Assembly: GCA_017508135.1 (NCBI GenBank)
Contig: JAFVZN010000034.1
Span: forward strand, 1 to 53,404
Length of the DNA: 53,404 nt
Reading direction: 5' to 3'
DNA from: Lentisphaeria bacterium
Lineage (GTDB): Bacteria; Verrucomicrobiota; Lentisphaeria; Victivallales; Victivallaceae
Each line of letters opens with the position of its first letter. Position 1 is the first letter of the stretch. The position numbers and the translations under genes are program-made. Positions 51,017 through 53,404 of the stretch are shown one piece after another. Below the pieces are notes generated by a model, which saw only the letters and a program-made list of their open reading frames with translations, was not told the DNA's origin and did no database searches.

Positions 51017-52210
51017 ATGAGCAAGATAAAGAGTGTTCATGTTTTCACATCAGAATCCGTTTCCGAAGGTCATCCCGACAAGGTGTGTGACCGGATATCG
51101 GATGCGATCCTCGATGCGTGTCTGATGCAGGACCCCGAAAGCCGCGTGGCGTGCGAATCCCTCTGTACGACCGATTTGATCGTTGTCTCCGGAGAGATCA
51201 CCACCGGCGCGAAGGTCAACTGGCAGCAGATCGCTCTGGATGCGGTTTCTGATATCGGTTACAATGTGCCGGGTATCGGCTTTTCCAGCGAAAATGCCAA
51301 AGTCATGGTCGCGGTCCATCAACAGTCCCGGGATATCTCTCAGGGCGTGACCGCAGGTGAAGGTTTGTTCAAGGAGCAGGGGGCAGGAGATCAGGGAATG
51401 ATGTTCGGTTATGCCAGCTCCGAAACTCCGGCATTGATGCCCGCTCCGATCTTCTACGCCCACAAGATCGTGGAAGAGTTCGCCCGGCTGCGTAAAAGTG
51501 ATCCGGTGAAGTACGCATATTTGCGCCCGGATGCCAAGAGTCAGGTTTCCATCCGTTACGAAAACGGTTTGCCGGTCGCGGTTCAGACGGTGGTAGTTTC
51601 CCACCAGCATACGCCGGATATGCCGATCGAATGGCTGACGGAACTGGTCAGGGAGGTCGTTGACCGCGTTATTCCGGCGGAACTGCGTAAAGAGAAAATC
51701 ACCTACTTTGTCAATCCGACCGGACGTTTTGAGATCGGCGGCCCGCACGGTGATACCGGACTTACCGGACGCAAGATCATCGTGGATACTTACGGCGGTG
51801 TCGGTTCTCACGGCGGCGGAGCGTTCTCCGGAAAGGACCCCTCCAAAGTCGACCGTTCTGCGGCATATTTCTGCCGCTACATCGCCAAGAATCTGGTCGC
51901 CGCCGGACTCGCTGACAAGTGCGAGATCCAGGTCGCTTATGCCATCGGTGTCGCTCAGCCCATCAGCGTTAATGTCGATACCTACGGCACCGGAAAGGTG
52001 TTGAGCGATGATATGTTGGAGAAACTGGTGTGCAAGGTCTTCGATATGCGCCCTGCCGCCATCATCGAAACACTGAAACTGAAACACCCCGGCAACGGAT
52101 GGTGTTACGCGGATACTGCCGCATACGGTCACTTCGGACGGGATATTTTCCCGTGGGAGCGGATCGATTGTGTGGAAAAACTTCAGGCGGCGGCAGCGGC
52201 AATGCGCTGA
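51017..52210 (+). CDS. metK: S-adenosylmethionine synthetase
   Basis: This 397-aa protein has [50 protein letters not shown] and [19 protein letters not shown], the standard MetK blocks. It makes SAM from methionine and ATP. It begins 17 nt after pal, and is followed by a PfkB kinase and ahcY, forming a SAM-cycle cluster. No SAM riboswitch is seen in the short gap. Confidence 0.98.
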   Translation: MSKIKSVHVFTSESVSEGHPDKVCDRISDAILDACLMQDPESRVACESLCTTDLIVVSGEITTGAKVNWQQIALDAVSDIGYNVPGIGFSSENAKVMVAVHQQSRDISQGVTAGEGLFKEQGAGDQGMMFGYASSETPALMPAPIFYAHKIVEEFARLRKSDPVKYAYLRPDAKSQVSIRYENGLPVAVQTVVVSHQHTPDMPIEWLTELVREVVDRVIPAELRKEKITYFVNPTGRFEIGGPHGDTGLTGRKIIVDTYGGVGSHGGGAFSGKDPSKVDRSAAYFCRYIAKNLVAAGLADKCEIQVAYAIGVAQPISVNVDTYGTGKVLSDDMLEKLVCKVFDMRPAAIIETLKLKHPGNGWCYADTAAYGHFGRDIFPWERIDCVEKLQAAAAAMR

Positions 52211-52244
52211 CCGCACCGCCGGAAACTGCGGTTGAAAGGATAAC

Positions 52245-53225
52245 ATGTCATTCAGAGTTATCGGTGCCGGCTCACCGTTGGTGGATTACACCGCCGCGGT
52301 GAGCGAATGTTTTTTACAACAATTTTCCCATGGTTGTAAAGGCGGTACGGTGCATATTTCCAACGCAGAACGCGGAAAATTGACCGCTCACCTGGGAAGT
52401 TCAATGCTGAGAACTCCCGGCGGAGCTGCCGCCAACACCATTTCCGCTTTGGGAAAACTCCATGTCAGTGCCGCATTCATCGGTAAACTCGGTGATGATG
52501 ATGATGGAGATTTTTTTCGCCGCAATCTGGAAGATGCCGGAGTTTCCACGGAATTTTTGTACACTGTTCCCGGTGGAGATACCGGATATTGCCTGTCACT
52601 GGTAACGCCGGATGCGGAGCGGACGATGCGTTCCAATCTCGGCGTATCGACGGCGTGGCATCCGGAAGAGTTTATTCCGCAGATGTTTTCCGGCAGTTCA
52701 TGGCTGCTGAGTGAAGGGTATATGCTGCATATACCGGGGTTTGTCTCCATATTCGATACGGCACACGCCGCCGGGTGCCGGACGGCACTGGATCTGTCAA
52801 GTATTGAGATCGCGCGGTCGATGCGCGTTCAGCTGCATTCGCTTATAGAAGAAAAAATCGATTTTCTTTTGTGCAATGCCGATGAAGCCGCCGCACTGAC
52901 CGGAGTATCTTCGCCTGAGGAAAATATTTCCCGTCTGGCAGAAATGAGTGATATCGTCGTGGTCAAAATGGGGGAATACGGTTCTCTTGTCTCCGGTAAC
53001 GGCAGCATTGTCCACATTCCGGCGATCGCGGAAGCTCCGGTGGTCGACACGACTGCCGCAGGAGATCATTATGCCGCCGGATTTTTCTTCGGCATGTCGA
53101 AAAATGCGGATTGGGAAACTTGCGGCAGGTATGGCGCGTATCTCGGCGGTGCGATATCCACTGTTCCCGGTTCGCAACTTCCACAGGAGTATTGGCAGAA
53201 GTTTTTGGATAAGTTCGATTTATAA
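52245..53225 (+). CDS. PfkB-family kinase, probable adenosine kinase
   Basis: This 326-aa ribokinase-fold protein has the N-terminal motif region (SMLRTPGGAAANTISALGKL) and the C-terminal signature DTTAAGDHYAAGFFFG. The latter differs from the usual DTTGAGD by Ala for Gly, with the catalytic Asp kept. Between metK and ahcY, adenosine kinase fits well: it clears adenosine made by adenosylhomocysteinase. Other sugar or nucleoside substrates cannot be excluded. The Shine-Dalgarno is AAAGGAT. Confidence 0.85.
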   Translation: MSFRVIGAGSPLVDYTAAVSECFLQQFSHGCKGGTVHISNAERGKLTAHLGSSMLRTPGGAAANTISALGKLHVSAAFIGKLGDDDDGDFFRRNLEDAGVSTEFLYTVPGGDTGYCLSLVTPDAERTMRSNLGVSTAWHPEEFIPQMFSGSSWLLSEGYMLHIPGFVSIFDTAHAAGCRTALDLSSIEIARSMRVQLHSLIEEKIDFLLCNADEAAALTGVSSPEENISRLAEMSDIVVVKMGEYGSLVSGNGSIVHIPAIAEAPVVDTTAAGDHYAAGFFFGMSKNADWETCGRYGAYLGGAISTVPGSQLPQEYWQKFLDKFDL

Positions 53226-53252
53226 AGTTTGAAATATTGCAGGAGGACTATT

Positions 53253-53404
53253 ATGGAGTACAAAATCAAAGATATCGGTCTCGCCGCGTTCGGGCGCAAA
53301 GATATCAATATTTCCGAACATGAAATGCCCGGGCTGATGGCGTGCCGGGAAAAGTACGGTCCGTCCAAGCCGCTGAAAGGGGTCAAAATTTCCGGCAGTC
53401 TCCA
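53253..53404 (+). CDS. ahcY: Adenosylhomocysteinase, 5' part (cut by window end)
   Basis: Only the first 50 residues are present ([20 protein letters not shown], then [15 protein letters not shown] and [11 protein letters not shown]). They match the N-terminus of S-adenosylhomocysteine hydrolase, which splits SAH into homocysteine and adenosine. AGGAGG precedes the ATG. It extends the metK-kinase cluster. Confidence 0.9.
   Translation, partial: MEYKIKDIGLAAFGRKDINISEHEMPGLMACREKYGPSKPLKGVKISGSL

Overview
The window most likely comes from a Lentisphaerota bacterium (PVC superphylum, Victivallis-like). Four things suggest this: a type IV pseudopilin-like protein with an H-X9-DG motif (22140-22799), a very divergent FtsZ, secreted carbohydrate-active genes among housekeeping genes, and the general codon style. 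The phylum call is inference from gene content; no 16S gene is present. No rRNA, tRNA or CRISPR array was found.

Layout. 1-316 is non-coding and full of hairpins. 317-7815 (minus strand) carries an O-antigen ligase-like protein, oligoendopeptidase F, FtsZ, FtsA, a small lipoprotein and MutM. An XRE-cupin regulator (8094-8678) converges on a minus-strand phage head and packaging cassette (8665-14624). That cassette holds a large terminase, a Cys/HTH protein, a head-completion candidate, an SU10-type capsid, scaffold, portal, a TerS-like protein and a small leader gene. It has no tail, lysis, integrase or replication genes. A divergent LexA/CI-like repressor (14845-15750) faces it across a switch region with three TTGC-N6-GCAA operators. 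Next come moxR, a DUF58 gene, a membrane protein gene and batA (15891-19826), a secreted 684-aa protein, the pseudopilin, a GC-rich tandem repeat and an NSS-type Na+ symporter. The second half of the S10/spc ribosomal operon follows (rplV to rplO, without rpmD), then secY and cmk, behind a structured leader of about 340 nt with its own promoter.

32657-39390 mixes secreted metallophosphoesterase/PQQ, sialate esterase-like and unknown proteins with ymdB. It also holds copies of a short transposon-like repeat family (outer ends CACAG...CTGTG). One copy has a perfect 9-bp target duplication. 39635-42252 (minus) encodes a TPR protein and a Pro/Ala-rich single-pass membrane protein with repeated TRKTVR-like motifs. 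42539-50017 is a plus-strand unit: BatB-BatC fusion, BatD-BatE fusion, a Cas4-like Fe-S protein with a lost nuclease motif, a thioredoxin-like protein and DsbD. The end holds pal and a SAM-cycle cluster (metK, a PfkB/adenosine kinase, and the start of ahcY).

The aerotolerance (Bat) genes are split into two loci about 23 kb apart. The most interesting points are the tail-less capsid cassette with its operator/repressor switch, the new short mobile repeat family, the FtsZ with altered catalytic loops, and the structured leader in front of the half S10 operon.
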